Under the pieces are notes generated by a model. The model searched no databases, was not told the origin of the DNA, and was given only the letters and a program-made list of their open reading frames with translations. From Pseudomonas lini (GTDB lineage Bacteria; Pseudomonadota; Gammaproteobacteria; Pseudomonadales; Pseudomonadaceae): a DNA stretch of 64,000 nucleotides. The translations under genes and the position numbers were made by a program. Shown here one piece after another: positions 1 through 8,720 of the stretch (the stretch's first letter is position 1; the number at the start of each line of letters is the position of its first letter). The stretch spans positions 5,580,001 to 5,644,000 of the forward strand of contig NZ_OZ061318.1 in NCBI RefSeq assembly GCF_964063345.1, written 5' to 3'.

Positions 1-75
1 ATGTACGTCGAGATTCCGGCCCTGCCGCCGATCACTGACTTGCCGGTGTTTCTGCGCGAGGTTGCGGGGTACTGA
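1..75 (+). CDS. 3' end of an unidentified gene (partial)
   Basis: An open frame enters from the left edge and ends with TGA at 73-75, giving a 24-residue C-terminal tail (…ITDLPVFLREVAGY). It is followed by a REP pair, as expected after a gene end. The tail carries no motif I can assign. That it is coding is inferred from the lack of stops and its position just before the REP. Confidence 0.45.
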   Translation: MYVEIPALPPITDLPVFLREVAGY

Positions 76-97
76 GTCATCGCTGACTTAAGCAAAT

Positions 98-190
98 CCT
101 GTGGGAGCGGGCTTGCCCGCGATAGCGGAGTGTCAGGCGACATAATTTTCTCTGTCAGGCCGCCATCGCGGGCAAGCCCACTCCCACAGG
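98..190. repeat. REP/BIME pair
   Basis: Two inverted copies of the Pseudomonas REP palindrome (CCTGTGGGAGCGGGCTTGCC… and …GGCAAGCCCACTCCCACAGG) flank a spacer of about 45 bases. The pair sits between two convergent gene ends, the usual place for such elements. The right copy has one change (CCCACTCCC instead of CCCGCTCCC). Confidence 0.9.
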
Positions 191-216
191 TTATGTGTCA
201 GTTCAGAAGATTTGGG

Positions 217-1611
217 TCAGGCCTGAGGAATCAGACTCTGCCGGCAATCGAGTACCAACAGTGCACCACCCAGTTCGCTGCTACCGACTTCCAGCGTAAA
301 CCCATGCAGGCTGACAATCGCCGCGACAATCGACAGGCCCAGCCCGAATCCGCTTTGCGGGTTACCGCCCTCGGCGCGATAGAAGCGCTGAAACACCGCC
401 TCACGTTCGGCCAGCGCGATGCCGGGGCCGGAGTCGAGTACTTCGATTCGTGTATGCCCGGCGTCATTCATCCCACGTAAAATCACCTTGCCACCCGGCG
501 GCGTGAACTTGATCGAGTTGCTCAGTAAATTCGCCACGGCTTCGAACAACAGCGCCCGGTCACCGTTGAGCCGGGGCAGGGACTCGGGCAGTTGCAGTTT
601 AAAGGTCAGTTCGCCTTCTTCGGCCAGCGGCAGATAAAAGTCATGCAATTCTTGCAGCAACGGCACCGGATCCAGTTGCACGAAGCCCGAACGGCGCTGG
701 CGATCCTCCAGCTCGGAAATTCGCAGCAAGCCACGGAAACGCGCCATCAAGGTATCGGCCTCGCCGAGCACCGAATCCAGTTGCACAGCCAGGGTCGAAC
801 CGTCATCGGCCTGCTGCTGAATCCGGTACAGCTGCGCCCGCAGGCGCGTCAGCGGTGTGCGCAGGTCATGGGCGATGTTATCGCACACACCCTTGACCTC
901 GTTCATCAAGCGCTCGATGCGTTCGAGCATGGCGTTGACGATGGCGGCGAGCATGTCCAGCTCGTCACGGCGGTTGGACAGCGGCAGGCGTCGGGTCAGG
1001 TCGCCGGCGACGATGGCTTCGGCGCTGGCCTGGATCGCCCGGATCCGCCGCAGCGGGCGCCATCTCAATAAGTGCCAGCCAGCGATGCCGGGCAGAATGG
1101 TCAGCGACACGCCCCACAGCAGCGCGTGCAAGATGATCCGGGTCACGGCAAACAGCGAACCGTTGTCCCGCACCAGCACCAGCCAGCGCCCGTCCACGGT
1201 CCGGGTCGCCACGGCGTCGCAACTGTCGGCGGGCAGGGTCGGGTCGTCGGCGTCGACGCAGTCTCTGAGGATGTGAATCTTGCCGTCCAGCGGCAGGCCT
1301 TGGGGGAACTGGCGCAAGGGGCCGATGAGGTAGCGCTGCTGGTCATCGAACAGGCCATAGGCATCGATGCCGCGAATGTCGAAGGTCACGCTGGCGGCGA
1401 GGGCGTCCTCCAGTTGTTCGCCCGAAAAGCGTGAAAACAGATGCTGACGTTGCATCAGCGAATGCTTGGCCAGGGTGTCCAGGTAGCTGGACACCTCGTA
1501 ATACATGACCCCCATGAGAATCCCGCTCCAGGCCACGAACAGCGAACTGTAGAGCGCCAGCAAGCGGCTGCTGGAGGAGCGCCAGCCTTTAGAGGGGTTC
1601 AGCAATGACAT
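217..1611 (-). CDS. Two-component sensor histidine kinase
   Basis: A 464-residue inner-membrane sensor kinase. Two membrane segments (about residues 17-39 and 155-180) bracket a periplasmic sensor domain of about 115 residues. A HAMP linker follows (about 180-235), then a dimerisation domain with phospho-acceptor H248 in HDLRTPLTRLR, and a HATPase domain with N, G1 (DSGPGI) and G2 (GFGLGLSI) boxes. It overlaps the upstream response regulator by 23 bases, so the two are one transcription unit. The signal is unknown; the sensor holds two Cys (about residues 118 and 131) that could form a disulfide. Resembles OmpR-family partner kinases. Confidence 0.93.
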   Translation of the reverse strand: MSLLNPSKGWRSSSSRLLALYSSLFVAWSGILMGVMYYEVSSYLDTLAKHSLMQRQHLFSRFSGEQLEDALAASVTFDIRGIDAYGLFDDQQRYLIGPLRQFPQGLPLDGKIHILRDCVDADDPTLPADSCDAVATRTVDGRWLVLVRDNGSLFAVTRIILHALLWGVSLTILPGIAGWHLLRWRPLRRIRAIQASAEAIVAGDLTRRLPLSNRRDELDMLAAIVNAMLERIERLMNEVKGVCDNIAHDLRTPLTRLRAQLYRIQQQADDGSTLAVQLDSVLGEADTLMARFRGLLRISELEDRQRRSGFVQLDPVPLLQELHDFYLPLAEEGELTFKLQLPESLPRLNGDRALLFEAVANLLSNSIKFTPPGGKVILRGMNDAGHTRIEVLDSGPGIALAEREAVFQRFYRAEGGNPQSGFGLGLSIVAAIVSLHGFTLEVGSSELGGALLVLDCRQSLIPQA

Positions 1612-2272
1612 AACCCGAGCCTCGCACCGTCCGAATCAGTGGGACTTTACCTGGCGGGTCGATCTTTTTGCGCAGACGGCCGATGTGCACGTCGATCAGG
1701 TTGGTGCCAGGGTCGAAGTGATAACCCCAGACCTCTTCGAAAATCATCATCCGCGACAGAATCTGCCCGGTGTTGCGCATCAGAAATTCCAGCAACTTGT
1801 ACTCGGTGGGTAACAGCGTCAGCAACTGGCTATCGCGGCTGGCCTCGTGGCTGATCAGGTTCAGCTCCAGATCGGCCACGCGCAATGTGGTGGCCTGGGC
1901 GGTCACGGTATTTTGCCGGCGCAGCAAAACTTCGACCCGGGCGGCCATTTCATCGGTGGCGAACGGTTTGGTCAGGTAATCGTCGCCGCCGGCGCGCAGG
2001 CCGCGAACCCGTTCATCGACGTCGGAGAGGGCGCTGATCATCAGGATCGGCGTGGCCACGCCCATGGTGCGCAGGGTGGTGACAATCGCCAGACCATCGA
2101 GCTCCGGCAGCATGCGATCGAGGGTGATCAGGTCATAGTCGCCGCTGACCGCGCGCGCCAGGCCTTCACGGCCATTGTCGACCCAATCCACGTCGAGGCC
2201 GTGGCTACTCAGTTCGGCGACGATTTCCCGGGCGGTCACAGCGTCGTCTTCGATGGTCAAGATGCGGGTCAT
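1589..2272 (-). CDS. OmpR/PhoB-family response regulator
   Basis: A 227-residue DNA-binding response regulator. The receiver domain (1-120) has the acidic pair E8/D9-D10, phospho-acceptor D52 and K102 (LTKPF). A winged-helix domain (about 130-225) ends in the family hallmark TVRGSGYVI. It is the first gene of the pair with the downstream kinase on the minus strand. It probably controls its own operon; the 150-base gap to the divergent gene at 2422 would hold both promoters. Target genes cannot be told from the sequence. Confidence 0.94.
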   Translation of the reverse strand: MTRILTIEDDAVTAREIVAELSSHGLDVDWVDNGREGLARAVSGDYDLITLDRMLPELDGLAIVTTLRTMGVATPILMISALSDVDERVRGLRAGGDDYLTKPFATDEMAARVEVLLRRQNTVTAQATTLRVADLELNLISHEASRDSQLLTLLPTEYKLLEFLMRNTGQILSRMMIFEEVWGYHFDPGTNLIDVHIGRLRKKIDPPGKVPLIRTVRGSGYVIAEPL

Positions 2273-2421
2273 AGGGCTTGCCTGATAATCGGTTCAATTC
2301 GAAGTGGGGCTCATTTTGCCAAGAATTACGCGCCGCTTTTTAAATTAACTTTCATGTTGCCTCATGAGCTTGGCGGGAACGTTGATATCATCCGGCCGTA
2401 ACTCTAAAGGGAAGCTGCACT

Positions 2422-2754
2422 GTGCGCACTTTAATGGTTCGTGGCTGGATGCCGATGTTTTTGCTGTTGTGCATGTTCGGCTCCTCCGCCTGGGCTGCCA
2501 ACACGCCATGTTCGGGGAAGAAGGGCGGCATCGATCGTTGCGACGGCGATCTGTTCCTGTGCAATGACGGCTCCATCAGTGGTTCGAAGAAAAGTTGCTC
2601 GGCGATGTTTGGCAGTAAAGACCAGGCGCGACCGCAGACGCTGTTGCAGGATGCCGACGGCTGCGCCTGCGGCACCGGTACGTTTTGCACCGGACCAAGA
2701 GGCGGGGTGTATTGCCTGACGCCCAGCGGCAACAAGAGTTACAAGCGCAAGTAA
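2422..2754 (+). CDS. Small secreted Cys-rich protein, unknown function
   Basis: A 110-residue protein with a signal peptide of about 25 residues (…LLLCMFGSSAWA/AN). The mature part is rich in Cys (eight, as C…C…C…C and CACGTGTFC), suggesting disulfides in the periplasm. The start is GTG at 2422, chosen because AAAGGGA lies about 9 bases upstream; an in-frame ATG at 2434 is possible. The C-terminus is basic (KSYKRK). The family is not recognised beyond Pseudomonas hypothetical proteins. Confidence 0.75.
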   Translation: MRTLMVRGWMPMFLLLCMFGSSAWAANTPCSGKKGGIDRCDGDLFLCNDGSISGSKKSCSAMFGSKDQARPQTLLQDADGCACGTGTFCTGPRGGVYCLTPSGNKSYKRK

Positions 2755-2944
2755 TTCGTTTGCAGTCAAAATGCAATGCATAAAACCCGCCGCCAGGGCC
2801 GGCTCCTTGCAAACTGCATGACCCTGAGAAGTTCACTGTTTTCAACTATTTGAAATAGAACGATTTGTTTAAGTAGTGCGACTGGCACGTTGACTGCAAT
2901 TGCTCGATTGACGAGTTGTAACACCTGCCTGGAGCACTACAACT

Positions 2945-3895
2945 ATGAACAGATCCTCTGATGGTTTTTATCCTGTCGCAGATGAGTTCAGCACGCTCTC
3001 GGGCGTGTCCTGGGCCGCTATCTTCGCCGGAGCCGCGGCCGCTGCGGCGTTGTCGCTGATCCTCGTGCTGCTTGGTTTTGGCCTGGGTTTTTCGGCGGTT
3101 TCGCCGTGGGCCCATGAAGGCGTCAGCGCCAAGGGCCTGGGTCTCTCGACAATCATCTGGCTGGCCTTTACCCAGATCGTGGCGTCCGGACTCGGCGGCT
3201 ACATCGCCGGTCGCCTGCGGGTGAGATGGGCCTATATGCATGGCGATGAGGTCTACTTCCGTGACACGGCCCATGGCTTCCTGGCCTGGTGTATCGCGAC
3301 GCTGGTGACCGCGACCCTGGTGGTCGGCTCGGTCAGCAACATCGTCAGCGGCGGCGTGCAGGCCGGGGCCACGGTCGCCGGCGGTGCCGCCAGCGCCATG
3401 ACCCAGGCTGCCGGCAGCGCGGTAGGTAATACCGACAGTGACCCTTACGGTTACTTCGTCGACAGCCTGTTTCGCGATGATCGGCCAGTCGCCGTCAGCG
3501 AGGACGCCGTCAATGGCACCGTCACCCGGGTCTTCGCGCGCAGCCTGCGTAACGACGGTCAACTGGCGCCCGAGGATCGGACCTACCTGGCACAACTGGT
3601 CGCCCAGCGGACCAACCTCACTCAAGCGGACGCCGAACGTCGTGTCGATGAAGTCTATGCCCGCACCCAAAAAGCCGTTGCCGACGCCAAACTGGCCGCG
3701 CAACAAGCGGCTGACACCGCGGCCAAAGTCGCAGCCTTGACGGCATTGTGGATGTTCGTCGCGCTGCTGGCCGGGGCATTTTTTGCCAGCCTCGCCGCGA
3801 TCTTCGGTGGTCGTCGTCGGGATGCCGTGGAGTACCTGGAAACCGATGCCTACGTGACCACCACCACAACCACGACGCTGCCACCTGTTCGCTAA
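2945..3895 (+). CDS. Conserved multi-pass membrane protein, unknown function
   Basis: A 316-residue protein with hydrophobic helices near residues 22-50, 66-88, 112-133 and 265-292. A small-residue-rich (G/A/V) stretch follows at 135-165 and a charged Ala-rich helix at 190-260. The tail is an unusual run of Thr (TTTTTTT) before the C-terminus. ATG at 2945 is preceded by CCTGGAGCAC. It is followed after 15 bases by a 24-codon gene with its own ribosome site, so the two are likely co-transcribed. No catalytic motif is visible. Confidence 0.8.
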   Translation: MNRSSDGFYPVADEFSTLSGVSWAAIFAGAAAAAALSLILVLLGFGLGFSAVSPWAHEGVSAKGLGLSTIIWLAFTQIVASGLGGYIAGRLRVRWAYMHGDEVYFRDTAHGFLAWCIATLVTATLVVGSVSNIVSGGVQAGATVAGGAASAMTQAAGSAVGNTDSDPYGYFVDSLFRDDRPVAVSEDAVNGTVTRVFARSLRNDGQLAPEDRTYLAQLVAQRTNLTQADAERRVDEVYARTQKAVADAKLAAQQAADTAAKVAALTALWMFVALLAGAFFASLAAIFGGRRRDAVEYLETDAYVTTTTTTTLPPVR

Positions 3896-3910
3896 CCCAG
3901 GAGAACCATC

Positions 3911-3985
3911 ATGCGCTCTATATTGCTGTTCCTTCTCGGCGTACCGATCCCGATCATCATTCTGATTGCCCTGTTCACGCATTGA
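3911..3985 (+). CDS. 24-residue hydrophobic small membrane protein
   Basis: ATG at 3911 to TGA at 3985 encodes MRSILLFLLGVPIPII…LIALFTH, almost entirely one membrane helix with a central Pro-Ile-Pro kink. CAGGAGAAC sits 7 to 8 bases upstream, a strong ribosome site. It follows the 316-residue membrane protein by 15 bases and precedes a rho-independent terminator, which marks it as the last gene of a two-gene unit. Similar tiny proteins with a VPIPI core occur in proteobacteria (from memory, not checked). Function unknown. Confidence 0.75.
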   Translation: MRSILLFLLGVPIPIIILIALFTH

Positions 3986-4004
3986 TTCCTTGTGGCCCTT
4001 GTTT

Positions 4005-4037
4005 ACGCCGCTTTTACTGCAGTAGAAGCGGCGTTTT
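4005..4037 (+). terminator. Rho-independent terminator
   Basis: ACGCCGCTT (4005-4013) pairs with AAGCGGCGT (4026-4034), extended inside by TAC/GTA, followed by TTT. It closes the unit of the two membrane-protein genes upstream. Confidence 0.75.
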
Positions 4038-4128
4038 GCTTTTGCGCCGCTGATGCAGCGAGAATCGCCTCAGCGGGAGCACATCCGCTTCCACTTTTAA
4101 TGTTGTGTTGCTTCACAGGAGAAATGCC

Positions 4129-4668
4129 TTGAACAAAAAGGAAAGCAAACGGCAACTGGTGGTGATGCTCGAAAGCGGGCATTCGAAGAGCGAAATTTTC
4201 AAGACGCTGTCCGGCGGGGAGGTCAAGGATCGGGTGCTGGCATACTGGATAGGTGCTTATGCTGACCCCGCGCTGTGTCAGCGGCACTCCGGCAAGATCA
4301 AGACATTACTTTTCCTGACGATTGCTCAAGCGTTGCTCGGTGCAGTCCTCGGGTTTTTCCTCGGCTCGATGATCGGGCCAGGTGCCGCCGTGTTTTTCAC
4401 CCTGTTTGCCGCCGTGGTGCCGTTGCTGTTCGCCTGGGGTTTTTATAAGAACGTTGCGCAGGCCTACACCATTTACGTGATCCTGTCCCTGAGCCAGTTT
4501 CCGCGAATGTTCCAGGGGTTTGAGGAGGATCCGCTGCTGACGCTCGTCGGTGCCGGAATCACCCTGGGCATGGTGTTTTTTGTCGCTTACCTCAAAACGC
4601 TGTTGTTCCCGGATCTGGGGTTTCTGGGTTCGAAGAAGGTCAAAGGGCACTACGTGTTTTCCAGCTGA
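4129..4668 (+). CDS. Small integral membrane protein, unknown function
   Basis: A 179-residue protein beginning NKKESKRQLVVMLESGHSK, then about four hydrophobic helices after residue 50. I place the start at TTG 4129 because CAGGAGA lies 7 bases before it; the frame remains open further upstream (GTG 4105) but that lacks a ribosome site. The cytosolic N-terminus (SGHSKSEIFKTLSGGEVKD) resembles a small helix-turn-helix-like or adaptor segment, which is only an impression. It is monocistronic between a terminator and a REP remnant. Confidence 0.8.
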   Translation: MNKKESKRQLVVMLESGHSKSEIFKTLSGGEVKDRVLAYWIGAYADPALCQRHSGKIKTLLFLTIAQALLGAVLGFFLGSMIGPGAAVFFTLFAAVVPLLFAWGFYKNVAQAYTIYVILSLSQFPRMFQGFEEDPLLTLVGAGITLGMVFFVAYLKTLLFPDLGFLGSKKVKGHYVFSS

Positions 4669-4713
4669 AGATCGGTGTCGAGCGCGGCAGAAATGGAAAT
4701 GGTCTGAGGACGC

Positions 4714-4756
4714 CTTCGCGGGCAAGTCGGATCGCCGCACCGCTCGCTCCTACAGG
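4714..4756. repeat. Variant REP unit (single)
   Basis: CTTCGCGGGCAAGTCGGATC followed by GCCGCACCGCTCGCTCCTACAGG. This is a REP whose palindrome is lengthened by TCGGATCGCCGCACCG. The same variant recurs at about 13068-13106. Confidence 0.7.
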
Positions 4757-4783
4757 TTCTGCGCCGATTATGTGGGCGCTGAT

Positions 4784-4814
4784 GATCGTTCCCACGCAGA
4801 GCGTGGGAACGATC
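4784..4814. repeat. Perfect 14-bp inverted repeat between convergent genes
   Basis: GATCGTTCCCACGC and its exact reverse complement are separated by AGA. This GTTCCCACGC…GCGTGGGAAC palindrome is a dispersed Pseudomonas repeat. Here it lies between convergent genes and may also end transcription from both sides, though no T-run follows. Confidence 0.7.
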
Positions 4815-4822
4815 GTTGTGGC

Positions 4823-5434
4823 TCAGTTAATAGGCGTACCGACAAACACCTCAAGCCCCTCGGCATACTCTGTGAACGCGCTGATCCGCGGAAACTGCGC
4901 AGCCTCCACCTGATCCGGCACCACCAGGTTGGTAAAACTCCAGGCCACCGCCAGGGTAATCCCGTCTTGCGCAATCGAACCGTCGATCTTCAGCGGCTGT
5001 TTTTCCAGCTCCCGCTCCAGCGCCGAATACGCCGCGGCCAATTGCCCTTCGACCCGTTCCACCCAGGGTGCGTACTGAATCTGCGCTGGCCGCAGGTTGC
5101 GTTCGTAGTAAAGCTGCACCGACTTTTCGCACGCTGCCAACGCCAGGCCGATTAGCCGCAGCGAGCGCAAGCGTTGCTCCAGATTGTTGGGTATCAGGCT
5201 TTTACCCGGCGCGGCCAGAGCCTCCAGGTAGTCGATGATCAGCGTCGAATCCATCAACACCTCGCCATCATCCAGCACCAGTGTCGGCGCCTTCACCACC
5301 GCGTTGATCTGCTGGAACTGCTCGAAATTTCTGAACACCGAAACCGACTCGTGCTCCAGCGGTATGCCCAGGCATTTGGCGGAAATGGCGACGCGCCGCA
5401 CGTAGGGCGAATCCAGCATGCCGATCAGTTTCAT
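4823..5434 (-). CDS. Glutathione S-transferase family protein
   Basis: A 203-residue protein. The N-terminal thioredoxin-like domain (1-78) begins MKLIGMLDSPYVRRV, where the Ser-Pro-Tyr positions match the glutathione-activating loop, and contains the cis-Pro motif VKAPTLVLDDG and the DSTLIIDYLE glutathione-gamma-Glu site. An all-helical C-terminal domain follows. AAGGAGAGG precedes ATG at 5434. Substrate unknown. It is transcribed on its own, toward the convergent repeat. Confidence 0.9.
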   Translation of the reverse strand: MKLIGMLDSPYVRRVAISAKCLGIPLEHESVSVFRNFEQFQQINAVVKAPTLVLDDGEVLMDSTLIIDYLEALAAPGKSLIPNNLEQRLRSLRLIGLALAACEKSVQLYYERNLRPAQIQYAPWVERVEGQLAAAYSALERELEKQPLKIDGSIAQDGITLAVAWSFTNLVVPDQVEAAQFPRISAFTEYAEGLEVFVGTPIN

Positions 5435-5524
5435 TGAGCCTCTCCTTAAGACAGTCCATCGGGGATGGACAACCTTAGCTGAGGTTCAACGACCTGCAAA
5501 TGGCTTCGCGCTAATCCTCAAAGG

Positions 5525-6445
5525 CTAATCCTCAAAGCCTACCTGCTCATGAATCTCATCGACTTTCAATTCCAGCCGATAAGCCACGGCGATAAACAGT
5601 GCCTGACACAGGCACAAGGTTGCACTCAACGAGCGGAAGGCAAACGAACTGCCTTCGTTGACCAGCAGCACGGTGTTGGCGCGCTTGGCCAACGGCGAGA
5701 GGTTGCTGTCGGTGATGATCAGGGTTTTCGCCTGATTGTGCTGGGCGATGCGCAGGCAGTGCTGGGTTTCTTTGCCGTAGGGCGTGAAGCTGATGGCGAT
5801 CACCAGGTCATTGGCGCGCACGCTGCGCATCTGCTCGCGGTAACTGCCGCCAAGGCCCGACACCAAGTGGATGCGCTTGTTGGTGTGTTGCAGGTTGTAG
5901 ACCAGGTAATCGGCCACCGCGAACGAACGGCGCACCCCGACCACGTAGATGTTGTCGGCATTCACCACCAGATCCACGGCCTTGTCGAAGGCCTGGTCAT
6001 CGAGTTCCAGCCCCAACCGTTCGATGCCCGACAGGGTGGCGTTGATGCATTCGCGCGCCAGATCGCCGCCGCTGGCCTTCTGCGACTTGTTGGCGATCAT
6101 GCTGCGGATGCGTTGCTGGTAGTTCTGCACCGGTGTGGTTTTGTGGGTGTAGGCCTCGCGGAACAGCGCCTGCATTTCGCTGAAACCACTGAAGCCGAAA
6201 CGCTGGGAAAACCGCACGATGGCCGACGGGTGCACTTCGCATTCACGGGCGATGTCGCTGATACGGTCGACCATGATCCGGTCGCTCTGCTGGCTCATGT
6301 AGCTGGCGATGCGTTTGAGCTGGCGCGGCAGGCTTTCGTATTCATCGGTGATCAGCTGCAACAAACGCTCGGCATTGATCGGAGGGCTGGCGAGATCGCT
6401 GTCGGGCGTGCTCTCGGTCGTAGCCGGCTGATCGGTGCGGGACAT
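5525..6445 (-). CDS. iolR: RpiR-family repressor of the inositol locus (IolR-like)
   Basis: A protein of about 306 residues with an N-terminal HTH_6 domain (HPSAIVRFSQRFGFSGFSE recognition region) and a C-terminal SIS sugar-phosphate-binding domain (about 140-280; VVGVRRSFAVADYLVYNL). I start it at ATG 6445 (MSRTDQPATTES), which follows AGAAGGA; an upstream in-frame ATG at 6502 lacks such a site. It is divergent from the iolC operon, and the shared gap contains a GGAA-N6-TTCC palindrome like the IolR box described for rhizobia. By family it would bind an inositol-pathway intermediate and lift repression. Confidence 0.88.
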   Translation of the reverse strand: MSRTDQPATTESTPDSDLASPPINAERLLQLITDEYESLPRQLKRIASYMSQQSDRIMVDRISDIARECEVHPSAIVRFSQRFGFSGFSEMQALFREAYTHKTTPVQNYQQRIRSMIANKSQKASGGDLARECINATLSGIERLGLELDDQAFDKAVDLVVNADNIYVVGVRRSFAVADYLVYNLQHTNKRIHLVSGLGGSYREQMRSVRANDLVIAISFTPYGKETQHCLRIAQHNQAKTLIITDSNLSPLAKRANTVLLVNEGSSFAFRSLSATLCLCQALFIAVAYRLELKVDEIHEQVGFED

Positions 6446-6613
6446 AAGGAATCCTTCTGGCTTGTGCTTATAGAGATGACAGGTCGCGTCATCCCCTGAC
6501 AATAGGTTGGCTGTGCGCAGTCTACAGGGTAGGCCGGAATAAAATCTTGAGCTTGCGCCCGCCCTGGGGTCTGCTGAAACGATGCACTGTGTCTGGAATG
6601 CTTGTGTGAAAGT

Positions 6614-6632
6614 TTATTGGAAAAAATATTCC
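6614..6632. promoter_or_regulatory. Probable IolR operator upstream of iolC
   Basis: TTATTGGAAAAAATATTCC contains GGAA-AAAATA-TTCC (6619-6632), matching the GGAA-N6-TTCC repressor box reported for the RpiR-type IolR of Sinorhizobium. It lies about 125 bases upstream of the iolC ATG in an AT-rich island of the 311-base gap 6446-6756. Weaker half sites sit at 6536 (GGAATAAAATC) and 6648 (AGAATAATTATTGA). The TTATTGGAAAA core recurs in reverse orientation at 18345-18362. Confidence 0.65.
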
Positions 6633-6756
6633 ACGTAAAAAATATTTAGAATAATTATTGATTGTTCGGTCCGGGTCGTTTTAGTCTGCATCCACCAAGA
6701 GTGTTCGGCGCCTTCATCGCCCCGAACGCAGGCTGATAAAAATAACAGGAGCCAGC

Positions 6757-8694
6757 ATGGGCCAGACTCGTTTTGCCAGTGGGCGTCAATTGGATCTGAT
6801 TTGCCTGGGACGCCTTGGCGTCGACCTCTATGCGCAGCAAGTAGGGGCGCGGCTGGAGGATGTGAGCAGCTTCGCCAAATACCTCGGCGGTTCGTCCGCC
6901 AACATCGCTTTCGGCACCGCTCGGCTGGGTCTGAAGTCGGCGATGCTGAGCCGGGTAGGGGACGACCACATGGGCCGCTTCCTCGTTGAATCGCTGACCC
7001 GTGAAGGCTGCGACGTCAGCGGCATCAAGGTCGATCCGGAACGCCTGACCGCCATGGTCCTGCTGGGCCTCAAGGACCGCGAAACCTTTCCCCTGGTGTT
7101 CTACCGCGAAAATTGCGCCGACATGGCGTTGCGCGCCGAAGACATCAGCGAAGCCTTTATCGCCTCCAGCAAAGCCTTGCTGATCACCGGCACTCATTTC
7201 TCCACCGACGGCGTCTACAAGGCGAGCATCCAGGCGCTGGACTACGCCGAGAAACACAACGTCAAACGGGTGCTGGACATCGACTACCGCCCGGTGCTCT
7301 GGGGCCTGGCCGGCAAGGCGGACGGCGAGACCCGGTTCGTCGCCGATCAGAACGTCAGCCAGCACGTGCAGAAAATCCTCCCGCGTTTCGACCTGATCGT
7401 CGGCACTGAAGAAGAGTTTTTGATCGCCGGTGGTTCCGAAAATTTGCTCACTGCATTGCGCAACGTCCGGCAACTGAGCGCGGCGACGTTGGTGGTCAAG
7501 CTCGGCCCGCAAGGCTGCACGGTGATTCATGGGGCGATCCCGGCGCGTCTTGAAGACGGCGCGATCTATCCCGGCGTGCGCGTCGAAGTGCTCAACGTTC
7601 TGGGCGCCGGCGATGCCTTCATGTCGGGTTTCCTCAGCGGCTGGCTGGAGGACGCCAGCGACGAGCGCTGCTGCCAGTTGGCCAATGCTTGCGGCGGTCT
7701 GGTGGTGTCGCGCCATGCCTGCGCCCCGGCGATGCCAACCCGCGCCGAACTCGACTATCTATTCAACAGCCCGGTACCGATTACCCGGCCGGATCAGGAC
7801 GCCGTGTTGCAGCGTCTGCATCAAGTCAGCGTGCCGCGCAAACAGTGGAAGCAACTGTTCATCTTCGCCTTCGATCATCGCGGGCAATTGGTGGAACTGG
7901 CCCACAAGGGCGGGCGCGACCTGAACGCTATCGGCGAGCTCAAACAACTCTTTATCAAAGCCGTGGAGCGGGTCGAAGCCGATTTGCGTGAGCAGGGCGT
8001 CGAGGCTGATGTCGGCTTGTTGGCCGATCAACGTTTCGGTCAGGACTCGCTGAACACCGCTACCGGTCGCGGCTGGTGGGTGGCTCGGCCGGTGGAAGTG
8101 CAGGGTTCGCGGCCATTGGCGTTCGAGCACGGGCGCTCGATCGGCAGCAACCTGATTGCCTGGCCGCAGGAACAGATCATCAAATGCCTGGTGCAATTCC
8201 ATCCCGACGACGAGCCGCTGCTGCGTCTGGAGCAGGAAGCACAGATAAAGGGGTTGTATCAGGCCTCCCAGGTCAGCGGGCATGAACTGCTGCTGGAGAT
8301 TATTCCGCCCAAGGATCACCCCTCGACGCATCCAGACGTGCTGTATCGCGCGCTCAAACGCCTCTACAACCTGGGCATCTACCCGGCGTGGTGGAAGATC
8401 GAAGCGCAAAGCGCCGAGGAGTGGAAACAGCTCGACGAGCTGATTCAGCAACGCGATCCGTATTGCCGTGGCGTGGTGCTGCTGGGCCTGAACGCCCCGG
8501 CGGCGGCGTTGGCCGAAGGGTTTCAGCAGGCCAGCCAGAGCCAGACCTGCCGAGGTTTTGCCGTGGGCCGAACGATTTTCCAGGAACCGAGCCGCGCGTG
8601 GATGGCCGGTGAAATCGACGACGAAACGCTGATCCGCCAGGTGCAGGGCACGTTCGTCGAATTGATCGAAGCCTGGCGCACGGCCCGCGCTTGA
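6757..8694 (+). CDS. iolC: Bifunctional 5-dehydro-2-deoxygluconokinase / DUF2090 (IolC-IolJ-like)
   Basis: A 645-residue fusion. Residues 1-330 are a PfkB/ribokinase-type kinase with the N-terminal di-Gly region YLGGSSANIAFG and the catalytic GAGD at 283-286. It phosphorylates 5-dehydro-2-deoxygluconate from myo-inositol breakdown. Residues about 345-640 are the DUF2090 domain (FAFDHRGQL…), a class-I-aldolase-like barrel thought to cleave the phosphorylated product to malonate semialdehyde and dihydroxyacetone phosphate, the IolJ step. No separate iolJ is present in this locus, in line with that role. ATG follows AACAGGAGCC. First gene of the iol operon. Confidence 0.95.
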   Translation: MGQTRFASGRQLDLICLGRLGVDLYAQQVGARLEDVSSFAKYLGGSSANIAFGTARLGLKSAMLSRVGDDHMGRFLVESLTREGCDVSGIKVDPERLTAMVLLGLKDRETFPLVFYRENCADMALRAEDISEAFIASSKALLITGTHFSTDGVYKASIQALDYAEKHNVKRVLDIDYRPVLWGLAGKADGETRFVADQNVSQHVQKILPRFDLIVGTEEEFLIAGGSENLLTALRNVRQLSAATLVVKLGPQGCTVIHGAIPARLEDGAIYPGVRVEVLNVLGAGDAFMSGFLSGWLEDASDERCCQLANACGGLVVSRHACAPAMPTRAELDYLFNSPVPITRPDQDAVLQRLHQVSVPRKQWKQLFIFAFDHRGQLVELAHKGGRDLNAIGELKQLFIKAVERVEADLREQGVEADVGLLADQRFGQDSLNTATGRGWWVARPVEVQGSRPLAFEHGRSIGSNLIAWPQEQIIKCLVQFHPDDEPLLRLEQEAQIKGLYQASQVSGHELLLEIIPPKDHPSTHPDVLYRALKRLYNLGIYPAWWKIEAQSAEEWKQLDELIQQRDPYCRGVVLLGLNAPAAALAEGFQQASQSQTCRGFAVGRTIFQEPSRAWMAGEIDDETLIRQVQGTFVELIEAWRTARA

Positions 8695-8720
8695 ACAAAT
8701 TGGCTGATTGATCGGGCTTT

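Noticed and set aside
2846..3982. 378-codon minus-strand frame opposite the membrane-protein gene
   Set aside because: Shadow of the plus-strand gene: Gly/Arg/Asp-rich, no hydrophobic core, no start signal.
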